Under the pieces are notes generated by a model. The model was not told where the DNA came from and did no database searches. It was given only the letters and a program-made list of their open reading frames with translations. 38,104 nt of DNA, taken from assembly GCA_002401445.1 (NCBI GenBank), contig NVTD01000006.1, positions 1 through 38,104 of the forward strand, read 5' to 3'. Shown piece after piece: positions 10,680 to 15,960 of this stretch. The stretch comes from Candidatus Wolfebacteria bacterium. GTDB lineage: Bacteria > Patescibacteriota > Minisyncoccia > Phycocordibacterales > GCA-2401445. Position 1 is the first letter of the stretch, and the number at the start of each line of letters is the position of its first letter. Both the position numbers and the translations under genes were made by a program.

Positions 10680-11264
10680 ATGATAGACTCTGTACCCGTC
10701 ATAAATATAGATTACATTTTCTTTCAGATTCATACGTTCGTAGCATCTGTTGGTGATTTTCCTGCATTTTGGAATGCAACAATTTTACCAGTTCTGTATC
10801 CGCTATCATTTATTGTTTCTGTATTTTTTATAACAGTGACTGTATATTCACTTGTGCGATTAACGCAGATGGGAAATATGGATGGGATTATAGAAGAAAA
10901 TAGAGAAATAGAGAAAAAAGCAGTAAGCGATGGCAATACAGATAAAAGATTAAATGAAAGGTGGATTCGTGTAAAAGAATTATCTGCATCACAATCTGAA
11001 TCAGATTGGAGAATGGCAGTTATTGAAGCAGATGGAATGTTAGAGGAGATGATAAATAAGATGGGCTACGATGGAAGTAGTCTGGGAGAAAAAATGAAGC
11101 AAATTGAGAAAAGTGATTTTAACACTATTCAACAAGCCTGGGATGCACATATAGTTCGCAATCAAATTGCTCATGCTGGGATTGAATTCGCGTTGAGTGA
11201 ACGTGAGAAGAATAGAGTGATTGGATTGTATAAAGAAGTTTTTGAAGAGTTTTATTATATCTAG
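10680..11264 (+). CDS. Membrane-anchored protein with HEPN-like C-terminal motif
   Basis: A 194-aa protein of unknown function. A hydrophobic N-terminal part with one strong membrane segment (about 33-60) is followed by a charged helical cytoplasmic domain. Near residue 160 the sequence HIVRNQIAHAGIEF has the R-x4-H pattern found in HEPN domains, some of which are RNases. This is only a motif-level resemblance, and the helical context fits but does not prove it. The -10 box 7 nt before the ATG supports the start. It is the last gene before the non-coding locus around tRNA-fMet. Confidence 0.7.
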   Translation: MIDSVPVINIDYIFFQIHTFVASVGDFPAFWNATILPVLYPLSFIVSVFFITVTVYSLVRLTQMGNMDGIIEENREIEKKAVSDGNTDKRLNERWIRVKELSASQSESDWRMAVIEADGMLEEMINKMGYDGSSLGEKMKQIEKSDFNTIQQAWDAHIVRNQIAHAGIEFALSEREKNRVIGLYKEVFEEFYYI

Positions 11265-11293
11265 TCAGAGCGAGTGTACTCGATGAATTTCTT

Positions 11294-11474
11294 AGAGCCC
11301 ATCCACGATCTCATGTCGTGCTGAAATTGTCGAAATTTTTAGTGAAAATTGTGACTTTTGATGAAGCAATGTGGACATTGTTGAAGAAAAAGACGCAATT
11401 TAGAGCAAACATTTCGTGATTTCAGTCGACAAATTTTGTTTTTGTTTGATTTGGTGAGATCGTGGATGGGCTCT
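11294..11474. repeat. Palindromic RNA-like element, copy A (about 181 nt)
   Basis: The ends form a perfect 19-bp inverted pair (GAGCCCATCCACGATCTCA at 11295-11313 with its complement at 11455-11473). Inside, further arms pair in order: TGTCG/CGACA, CTGAAAT/ATTTCAG, CGAAAT/ATTTCG, then AAATTGTG/CGCAATTT and an apical CAATG-tgga-CATTG hairpin. A bulge of about 22 nt remains on the 3' side. Copy B inside the tRNA intron aligns along its length, with paired compensating changes. No open frame fits. It could be a structured RNA or a MITE-like palindromic element. Confidence 0.8.
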
Positions 11475-11492
11475 TGGTTGCTTCGGACGCTC

Positions 11493-11682
11493 AAGTTCTC
11501 ACTGTATATTCTAATACACCTCGAACTTCATTCAAGTACATTCGCTCTTTAATAGTTTTTATTAACGACGTAGAGCGAGAGAAATACAAAAGCAAAGCTT
11601 TTGTATTTCCGAGCCGAGGAGTTAATATAGGGTCAATACCCCGATGCTTTGCATCGAGGATCCTTTATATGCAGTTTGCATA
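11493..11682. other. Run of five consecutive hairpins, no gene
   Basis: This stretch between element A and the tRNA-fMet promoter holds no credible ORF but folds into successive stems. They are AAGTTC..TGTAT/ATACA..GAACTT (11493-11528); TCGCTCT+TTAAT / ATTAA..AGAGCGA (11542-11578); a perfect 13-bp stem with AAA loop (11581-11609); CGATGC-ttt-GCATCG with flanking CC/GG (11639-11659); and TATGCA-gtt-TGCATA (11668-11682). Three of the five have exactly 3-nt loops. It could be a structured RNA or nested palindromic repeats. Function unknown. Confidence 0.6.
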
Positions 11683-11704
11683 GATCGTATACTTACGGTA
11701 CTAT
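11676..11704 (+). promoter_or_regulatory. Promoter of tRNA-fMet
   Basis: -35 TTGCAT (11676-11681), 17-nt spacer, -10 TACTAT (11699-11704). Transcription would start near 11711, giving a 5' leader of about 28 nt for RNase P to remove. Confidence 0.6.
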
Positions 11705-11770
11705 TGCTAAGTCTTTTTAATCAAGGATATAGTTATACCGCGGGGTAGAGGAGAGGTACCTCGGGAGGCT

Positions 11771-12168
11771 CAATTGGGCTCGTAAGGCAGTAATGCTTTA
11801 TGGAATACTCGTCAAACTCGGTGAAACCTTATCCACCAGGTGGTGGATTGGCAATACCGAGCCAAGCTTATTCAAGTTGAATATGAAGGTGTAGAGACTA
11901 GACGGCGAGCATCCACACGTGGTGGATGAAGGTATAGTCCAGACCACAAATCTACGAGGAACCAGTCCACAATCTCATGTCTCTCTGGAATTATCGAAAT
12001 TTTTGCTACACAGTATATATTTTGACGAATCAATGTAAAAACATTGGTTAGGAAAAATAGATTTTGTGTAGTGAAAATTTCGTGATTCTCAGTAGACAAG
12101 CGATGTTAGTTCATTGCGCTGAGATTGTAGACGGGTTCTAAGAGAGCAACGAAAGTTGTAGCGGTATG
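11771..12168 (+). ncRNA. Group I self-splicing intron in the tRNA-fMet anticodon loop
   Basis: A 398-nt intron inserted after U33, directly before the CAU anticodon. P1 is visible: exon GGCU plus intron C pairs with GGGCU (11776-11780) across an AAUU loop, with a U-G wobble at the 5' splice site. The last intron base is G (12168), as required. Core pairings: P4 CTCGGT/ACCGAG (11817-11822 / 11856-11861), P5 ATCCACC/GGTGGAT (11831-11837 / 11842-11848), P7 GACTA/TAGTC (11896-11900 / 11935-11939) and P8 CATCCAC/GTGGATG (11910-11916 / 11922-11928). The stretch AAGGTGTAGAGACTAGACGG resembles the core of cyanobacterial tRNA introns (subgroup IC3). A GAAA-capped stem (GCAAC/GTTGT) lies near the 3' end. 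No homing endonuclease is encoded. Element B sits in the 3' peripheral region. Confidence 0.92.
11959..12138. repeat. Palindromic RNA-like element, copy B, inside the intron (about 180 nt)
   Basis: It has the same architecture and length as copy A. Outer arms are GAACCAGTCCACAATCTCA (11959-11977) with TGAGATTGTAGACGGGTTC (12120-12138), 17 of 19 positions paired. The inner arms are TGTCT/AGACA, CTG+GAAT/ATTC+CAG, CGAAAT/ATTTCG, CTACACA/TGTGTAG, TATTTT/AAAAATA and an apical CAATG/CATTG. Several differences from copy A are compensating pairs (for example GAGCC/GGCTC to GAACC/GGTTC, and TGTCG/CGACA to TGTCT/AGACA). Without it the intron would be about 218 nt, close to a minimal tRNA intron, so it looks like an insertion or added peripheral domain. 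Confidence 0.8.
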
Positions 12169-12190
12169 CATAACCTCCAGACCCTGGTTC

Positions 12191-12212
12191 AATTCCAGGC
12201 CCCGCAACCATT
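12191..12212 (+). repeat. Left direct repeat (attL-like; tRNA-fMet 3' end)
   Basis: A 22-bp repeat unit beginning AATTCCAGGCCCCGC and ending with the CCA plus TT. It overlaps the T-loop, acceptor strand and CCA of tRNA-fMet. The bases before it (C at 12190, T at 12660) differ, which fixes its left edge. Confidence 0.85.
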
Positions 12213-12264
12213 CGACGCGTCCTCGTTTGCTCGGACTTGCTCATGGCAGGCCCTTAGCGGCGAA

Positions 12265-12289
12265 TGGCCCTGAGTTTATCGAAGGGCTA
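12265..12289. repeat. Dispersed palindrome, GCCCTGA...TCGAAGGGC family
   Basis: GCCCT (12267-12271) pairs with AGGGC (12283-12287) around GAGTTTATCGA. Related copies in this window are at 12337-12369 and 30014-30061. Confidence 0.75.
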
Positions 12290-12294
12290 GAAAC

Positions 12295-12322
12295 AAAAAA
12301 GCCACCATACGGTGGTTTTTTT
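12295..12322. terminator. Intrinsic terminator downstream of tRNA-fMet
   Basis: CCACC-atac-GGTGG flanked by six As before and seven Ts after, so it can act in both directions. It lies inside the cassette and would end the tRNA-fMet transcript. Confidence 0.8.
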
Positions 12323-12336
12323 GAGCTTGCCGAATG

Positions 12337-12369
12337 GTCCTGAGCGAGGCGGTAGCCGAGTCGAAGGGC
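12337..12369. repeat. Dispersed palindrome with a second hairpin nested in its loop
   Basis: The outer arms GTCCT (12337-12341) and AGGGC (12365-12369) are of the same family as 12265-12289. The loop carries its own small hairpin (GGC..GCC). Confidence 0.7.
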
Positions 12370-12402
12370 ATATACAAAAACCAGACACATGGTTGGTTTC
12401 TG

Positions 12403-12408
12403 TATAAT
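12403..12408 (+). promoter_or_regulatory. -10 box of the GIY-YIG gene (leaderless type)
   Basis: TATAAT lies exactly 6 nt before the ATG at 12415, preceded by TG (12401-12402). The cassette therefore carries its own promoter. Confidence 0.65.
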
Positions 12409-12414
12409 TAAGCA

Positions 12415-12690
12415 ATGTACTATGTCTATCTTATATTGTGCACCGATGAAAGTATCTATACTGGAATGACTAGTGACCCCGAGAGAAGGTTTATTGAACA
12501 TGTGCAAAAAAGTGGTGGAAGATACACAAAACTGCATAAACCTATTCAAATGAAGAGGGTAGAGGAATTTGGTACAAAATTAGATGCATTAAGGCGCGAG
12601 CGACAGATTAAGGGATGGAGAAGGGAGAAGAAGTTAAATCTAATTAAGTTTGGTCACCCTAATTCCAGGCCCCGCAACCATTATATATAA
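12415..12690 (+). CDS. GIY-YIG nuclease, UPF0213-type (cassette gene)
   Basis: A 91-aa single-domain GIY-YIG protein. Visible motifs are the paired YVYLILCTDESIYTG (GIY-YIG), RRFIEH with the conserved arginine, and the catalytic glutamate in ALRRERQIKGW. By family these are small metal-dependent endonucleases of uncertain biological substrate. The last residues (PNSRPRNHYI) come from the copied tRNA-fMet 3' end, so the stop codon lies outside the cassette repeat. Its own -10 box and a strong terminator frame it. Given the flanking repeats it may be the recombination or homing nuclease of the cassette (inference). Confidence 0.85.
   Translation: MYYVYLILCTDESIYTGMTSDPERRFIEHVQKSGGRYTKLHKPIQMKRVEEFGTKLDALRRERQIKGWRREKKLNLIKFGHPNSRPRNHYI
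12661..12682 (+). repeat. Right direct repeat (attR-like)
   Basis: Exact 22-bp copy of 12191-12212. It encodes the C-terminus of the GIY-YIG protein and is followed within 8 nt by a terminator that may once have served tRNA-fMet directly. Confidence 0.85.
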
Positions 12691-12719
12691 AATACCACCC
12701 TTTTCAGGGTGGTATTTTA
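12691..12719 (+). terminator. Intrinsic terminator after the GIY-YIG gene
   Basis: A 10-bp perfect stem (AATACCACCC / GGGTGGTATT) with a 6-nt loop followed by TTAT. It overlaps the last codon region of the GIY-YIG gene. Confidence 0.85.
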
Positions 12720-12776
12720 TTGCAGAAAAGCTGAATTTTGCCTAAATAAGGCCATATCTGACTAATCACGTACATA

Positions 12777-12828
12777 TTGACAAATACAGCATATATGATA
12801 TACTATGGGCTTGCTTGTGGGGAGGAAC
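12777..12828 (+). promoter_or_regulatory. Promoter and leader hairpin of the 12850 operon
   Basis: -35 TTGACA (12777-12782), 16-nt spacer, -10 TATACT (12799-12804). The leader then forms GTGGGG-AGGAA-CCTCAC (12817-12833), which displays an AGGA in the loop. That purine run is 25 nt from the ATG, too far for a standard ribosome site, so its role is unclear. Confidence 0.65.
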
Positions 12829-12849
12829 CTCACTTTTGACAGTTAAATT

Positions 12850-13104
12850 ATGAAAACAACACTTAAGATTGTTGGGATTCTAGTAGCTGCTTTTGCACTT
12901 ACTGGATTCGTTATGAATCATTTGCCGGAGGGTAAAACCGTTGCTACTTCTCAAGATGAGATGCAGGAAGTGGTTTCTGATCCTGTTGCGGAAGAAACGC
13001 AAAAAACGGAAAAAGAAATTAGGGCCCTTAATAACACTGTGGTGTTTAAAGGGATCAAACCAGTTTTCGCCCTAAAAGAGGCGGAAGAAACAGAAAATCA
13101 GTAA
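12850..13104 (+). CDS. Small secreted or membrane-anchored protein, unknown
   Basis: An 84-aa protein. A basic start and hydrophobic segment (MKTTLKIVGILVAAFALTGF, about 5-22) act as signal peptide or anchor, followed by a strongly acidic low-complexity linker rich in E, T and Q, and a short tail (NTVVFKGIKPVFALKEAEE). There is no cysteine for a lipobox. No family is recognised. It is the first gene of a likely operon with 13125-14261 (20-nt gap) and has a good promoter. Confidence 0.65.
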   Translation: MKTTLKIVGILVAAFALTGFVMNHLPEGKTVATSQDEMQEVVSDPVAEETQKTEKEIRALNNTVVFKGIKPVFALKEAEETENQ

Positions 13105-13124
13105 AGAAAAAACCGAAAGAAAAA

Positions 13125-14261
13125 ATGAAAAAAACCATAACCACCCTATCAGTATTTGTTCTATGTACCCTCATTGGGTACACTCAAGTAGAGATGACGG
13201 AAGCGATTCCGGTTCCTTACTATCCCGATAGTCCGTCGATTGAAACTTTTTTGGCAAGTATGCCAGAGATGATCGATATTCCAACAGCCGAGGAATTTCT
13301 CGAAAACGTTGTTATCGATATGAAAAGTCTCAGCTGGCACGTTTCGGGAGAAAAAATTCCCAGGGGAGTCGATGGGTACATAAACTATACTCCGAGTGAT
13401 CTGGGACCAAACTCACAGGATATCGAAGATTTAATCTTAGGTCTCCAGTTTGAGCTTTCGGGTTACGACCTTGAAGCCGGTGACAATGTTTGGGTCAACA
13501 TAAGTTTGATGACCGAACCCGATAGAGGTGGTAGAACACTTGCTTGGGGGAATTCATCCGTTTCCATTGAAGAGGCGACTGAAGGGGGTCTTCAGGCAAT
13601 CATTGGAAATTTGAAGATCCGACCAAACTCGGATCCCTACGTAGAAGTCTCTCCATTGGCACGGTACGGTCAGTTGATTACTGACAGTCCTTATGGAGGA
13701 AGTGAAGACAGACATATCAATATTTATGATGGTCGGCTTCAGCTAGGCAATGATCAGTTAGTATTCGGTATCAATGGTATTTTGATCGTTTACGGACCGG
13801 ACAACAGTACAGTTGCATACGCACTCCAAGACGGGGTTGGTGGACAAATTGATCCGACGGTGGTTCAGGTTACAATTGAAGAGTCTATGATTCAAGGTAT
13901 TCAGCGACTTGTTAATCCGACAATCATTGAGCCGGACTTTGTAGTCCATGATGACTTCGAGGAAATAACAGGTGTTGTTGAGGTTATAGCTGATGTGATA
14001 ATTGGTGATCTATTGGTTCCAAATCTGCGTGCCGCAATTCTGACAATCCCTGATTACGGACTGACATACGTTTTGAAAAAAGCATACGTCAAAAATACCT
14101 TAACCAAAGAGGAAACAGAGGAGGAGATTGGTGTTTTAAACATTCTCAATCTTCCTCGTGGAACGCATATGATCAGGTACGATGTTCCGCGAGATCAAAT
14201 TCGTCAGGACATTCAGATCATCGAGCAAAACAATCGGAACAATTACAACGGAAAAGGCTAA
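13125..14261 (+). CDS. Secreted protein of unknown function
   Basis: A 378-aa protein with an N-terminal signal peptide (MKKTITTLSVFVLCTLIGYTQ). The mature part is acidic, rich in beta-forming stretches and has no transmembrane segment. It contains repeated I/V-rich strands (VVEVIADVIIGDLLVPNLRAAIL). No catalytic motif or known domain is recognised. The codons look somewhat more G/C-rich than those of neighbouring housekeeping genes (visual impression), which could mean a different origin. It ends in a basic Asn-rich tail (EQNNRNNYNGKG). It shares an operon with the 84-aa gene and is followed by a terminator. Confidence 0.72.
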   Translation: MKKTITTLSVFVLCTLIGYTQVEMTEAIPVPYYPDSPSIETFLASMPEMIDIPTAEEFLENVVIDMKSLSWHVSGEKIPRGVDGYINYTPSDLGPNSQDIEDLILGLQFELSGYDLEAGDNVWVNISLMTEPDRGGRTLAWGNSSVSIEEATEGGLQAIIGNLKIRPNSDPYVEVSPLARYGQLITDSPYGGSEDRHINIYDGRLQLGNDQLVFGINGILIVYGPDNSTVAYALQDGVGGQIDPTVVQVTIEESMIQGIQRLVNPTIIEPDFVVHDDFEEITGVVEVIADVIIGDLLVPNLRAAILTIPDYGLTYVLKKAYVKNTLTKEETEEEIGVLNILNLPRGTHMIRYDVPRDQIRQDIQIIEQNNRNNYNGKG

Positions 14262-14288
14262 GCTGAAGAGCTTTTAAAATACTCTAAG

Positions 14289-14327
14289 ACCGTCGGTGCA
14301 CAAAACCATGTGCATTGGCGGTTTTTC
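14289..14327 (+). terminator. Intrinsic terminator after the 13125 gene
   Basis: ACCG..TGCAC paired with GTGCA..CGGT and followed by five Ts. The stem has an internal loop of TCGG opposite TTGG. Confidence 0.75.
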
Positions 14328-14339
14328 TTTGGTCAAAAG

Positions 14340-14368
14340 TTGACGTTCTAGGTTTATTATGCTATCAC
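14340..14368 (+). promoter_or_regulatory. Probable promoter of the 14446 gene
   Basis: TTGACG (14340-14345), 17-nt spacer, TATCAC (14363-14368). It gives a leader of about 70 nt that is A/C-rich and ends in a Shine-Dalgarno-like GTGAGG (14435-14440), 5 nt before the GTG start. Confidence 0.5.
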
Positions 14369-14445
14369 AGAGTGAGTACTCGAAATGTAACTTGTAAACT
14401 AAATTAAACAATTAAACCAAACAACCAAAAGAAAGTGAGGAACAC

Positions 14446-15558
14446 GTGAAAAAAACTCTAGCAATAGTAGGTCTTGTATGTTCAACCATCTTTGCCGGTG
14501 CGCAAAATTGGCCAGTTACTGAATTCCCAGAGCTCGCAAGTAAGCAAGCAATGATGAGTTATCAGTTAGCATTCGCAAAGGAAATTCGTATTACATTGGA
14601 CTGTAAGACATTTGTGCCTTCCGGTACCCGAAGTGTTTCTGTTTTATATGATTCAGACACTCCTAGTTTTAAGGGGTTGTGTGAGCGTATCCGTCGGGAG
14701 GTGATGACTGCATCAATTACCGGAGCAAATGATTACGTTACTGTTACTGTAAATATTTTTGCCGGTGATGGCACACTTCTTTTTACAGCCTACAAAAAGA
14801 AGTATATTTCGTTTTCGAAAACAGAAGGGAGGCATATAAATGAGAATGCTCATATCAGCATAGAACTTCCAAGATGGGTTACTATCCGTGTGCCAGGAAT
14901 TGAATCAGCCAGACTGTTTTTACTTGATGGAAATGTGGTATGGAAGGAACGTGCAGTGTTTCCGAAGTCCGAATATAATCGTTTGGAATTAGGACGACAT
15001 GCAATTGGGAAAGTTGGAGGACAATTAGTATTGAAGTGGAAAGGTATTGAAGGTGAGCAAATCGTTGATTTGGAAACAGGCAAGACCGTGCCCATGAGTT
15101 CAATTGTAATAAAAACTGATCCCAGTATAGAGGATTTTGCAGTACTCTCAAGTAATCCAGAAATAGTTGGCGCATTTCAAATTCCTTATGCAACACGCGA
15201 GAAATTTGTAGCAGAGTTTTCTGTCACCGATGTATCGAGAGATATATTTTTCTCACATGTATCTGGTTATGTAATGACGATTGATTCAACGGAAAAGAGC
15301 GAAGGAGAATCTGGTGATGTAAGAGGGACAACAGTGAGCCGAGCAATTGGAATGTATCTCAAAAAAATAAGTAGAGATCGAACACCACGAGAATATCATC
15401 CATTTATCCTTCAATCCTTTAGAGGATCTAATGAGGCGGAAAATTCTCATTCTTTCAATCTAATGAAGAATTTGGAACCTGGTGTTTATCATGTCTCATA
15501 CAAATGGCAGGATATATTATTACCAGATCTTGGAGACATAGTTATATCTCACAATTAA
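14446..15558 (+). CDS. Secreted protein of unknown function
   Basis: A 370-aa protein that starts at GTG 14446, supported by GTGAGG 5 nt upstream. The signal peptide MKKTLAIVGLVCSTIFAGAQ has a plausible AxA-type cleavage near residue 20. The mature part is mixed beta-rich with no membrane segment and no recognised domain. Its context matches the two preceding exported proteins, so 12850-15558 may be a small envelope or secretion module, but each transcript has its own promoter and terminator. Function cannot be assigned. Confidence 0.72.
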   Translation: MKKTLAIVGLVCSTIFAGAQNWPVTEFPELASKQAMMSYQLAFAKEIRITLDCKTFVPSGTRSVSVLYDSDTPSFKGLCERIRREVMTASITGANDYVTVTVNIFAGDGTLLFTAYKKKYISFSKTEGRHINENAHISIELPRWVTIRVPGIESARLFLLDGNVVWKERAVFPKSEYNRLELGRHAIGKVGGQLVLKWKGIEGEQIVDLETGKTVPMSSIVIKTDPSIEDFAVLSSNPEIVGAFQIPYATREKFVAEFSVTDVSRDIFFSHVSGYVMTIDSTEKSEGESGDVRGTTVSRAIGMYLKKISRDRTPREYHPFILQSFRGSNEAENSHSFNLMKNLEPGVYHVSYKWQDILLPDLGDIVISHN

Positions 15559-15582
15559 AAAAGTAGACCTTGTACTTTTACG

Positions 15583-15618
15583 AAGCCGTCCAATCCTGAA
15601 TAGGTGGGCGGCTTTTTT
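15583..15618 (+). terminator. Intrinsic terminator after the 14446 gene
   Basis: AAGCCGTCC (15583-15591) pairs with GGGCGGCTT (15606-15614), with one T-G wobble, then TTTT. Confidence 0.8.
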
Positions 15619-15620
15619 CT

Positions 15621-15648
15621 TTGCCTTATTTCGATAATTTGATACAGT
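15621..15648 (+). promoter_or_regulatory. Probable promoter of tRNA-Trp
   Basis: TTGCCT (15621-15626), 16-nt spacer, TACAGT (15643-15648), ending 10 nt before the tRNA 5' end. Confidence 0.5.
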
Positions 15649-15658
15649 GTTCAGACAA

Positions 15659-15729
15659 GGGTCTATAGTTTAATGGTAAAATTTCGGTTTCCAAAACCGA
15701 AGTTCCAGGTTCGAGTCCTGGTGGACCCG
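15659..15729 (+). tRNA. tRNA-Trp (CCA)
   Basis: Acceptor GGGTCTA / TGGACCC with one wobble, anticodon loop TTCCAAA on a TCGGT/ACCGA stem, T arm CCAGG-TTCGAGT-CCTGG, discriminator G73 (the Trp identity base). CCA is not encoded (CAG follows), so it must be added by CCA-adding enzyme, unlike tRNA-fMet. Confidence 0.92.
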
Positions 15730-15794
15730 CAGTAACGAACGCAGTGAGGTGCTGCGGGTCCACAGAAATGCAGAGCATTTCGTCAGGACTCGAA
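15721..15794. repeat. Inverted copy of the tRNA-Trp 3' half, interrupted by a 20-nt hairpin
   Basis: The tRNA end GTGGACCCGCAG (15721-15732) is followed, after 19 nt, by its exact complement (15752-15763), a 12-bp stem. The complement of the preceding tRNA bases (CAGGACTCGAA, 15784-15794) follows but is separated by 20 extra nt (15764-15783) that are themselves a hairpin, GAAATGC-aga-GCATTTC. The tRNA 3' end thus lies in one arm of a large palindrome with a second small palindrome inserted in the other arm. Confidence 0.8.
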
Positions 15795-15813
15795 AGCCGG
15801 AGCGGATGCACGA

Positions 15814-15887
15814 GTTTGACCCGCCCGCTGGCGGGGAAAGGCGAGTGCCGCGAGGCGGGGTCGAACAAATTTTCCGTCAGGAAAATT
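15814..15887. repeat. G/C-rich nested palindromes downstream of tRNA-Trp
   Basis: Outer arms GTTTGACCCGCC (15814-15825) and GGCGGGGTCGAAC (15854-15866) pair imperfectly. Inside, CCCGCC-cgct-GGCGGG makes a hairpin. A second hairpin, AATTTTCC-gtca-GGAAAATT, follows at 15868-15887. No coding frame is credible here. Confidence 0.65.
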
Positions 15888-15891
15888 ATGT

Positions 15892-15949
15892 GTGACCGAG
15901 TCTGCTGGTCAGTCCGGTGACCGAGTCAAAAGTAACTGGTGACCGAGTC
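15892..15949. repeat. Three direct copies of GTGACCGAGTC
   Basis: Identical 11-mers at 15892-15902, 15917-15927 and 15939-15949, with 14- and 11-nt spacers that differ. Copies 2 and 3 share one more G upstream. Purpose unknown. Confidence 0.75.
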
Positions 15950-15960
15950 TGAACAATAAA

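Larger units (their letters stand above)
11739..12210 (+). tRNA. Initiator tRNA-fMet (CAU) split by a group I intron
   Basis: Exon 1 is 11739-11770 and exon 2 is 12169-12210. Joined, they give a complete cloverleaf. The acceptor is C1 then GCGGGG paired with CCCCGC, with an unpaired C1/A72, the hallmark of bacterial initiators. The D stem is GAGG/CCTC, the anticodon stem GGAGG/CCTCC with loop CTCATAA (anticodon CAU), and the T arm CCTGG-TTCAATT-CCAGG. A73 is followed by an encoded CCA (12208-12210). The anticodon stem has A29-U41 above two G-C pairs rather than the usual three G-C pairs. The gene would be non-functional without splicing. It is the only tRNA-fMet in the window. Confidence 0.93.
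12191..12682 (+). mobile_element. Small GIY-YIG cassette integrated at the tRNA-fMet 3' end
   Basis: The last 20 nt of tRNA-fMet plus TT (12191-12212) are repeated exactly at 12661-12682, a 22-bp direct repeat with a 470-bp period. Between the copies lie two dispersed palindromes, a terminator and one GIY-YIG endonuclease gene. This is the layout of an element inserted into a tRNA 3' end that regenerates the tRNA on one side, with the GIY-YIG protein as the candidate nuclease. The endonuclease C-terminus (PNSRPRNHYI) is read through the right repeat. Mobility is inferred from structure only. A simple tandem duplication of the tRNA tail is the main alternative. Confidence 0.65.

Noticed and set aside
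11462-11683. 73-residue plus-strand frame between element A and tRNA-fMet
   Set aside because: It runs through a series of perfect hairpins, has no ribosome site or domain, and mirrors repeat structure rather than coding sequence.
11872-12099. Minus-strand reading frame inside the group I intron as a homing endonuclease
   Set aside because: The 75-residue product has no LAGLIDADG, HNH or GIY-YIG motif, and the region is explained by ribozyme core and paired element B.
15626-15868. Minus-strand frame of 80 residues over tRNA-Trp
   Set aside because: It is an antisense reading of the tRNA and its inverted copy. Such GLEPGTS-like peptides are a well-known tRNA artefact.
15892-15949. CRISPR array
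   Set aside because: The unit is only 11 bp with spacers of 14 and 11 nt, and there are no cas genes. It does not fit any CRISPR type.
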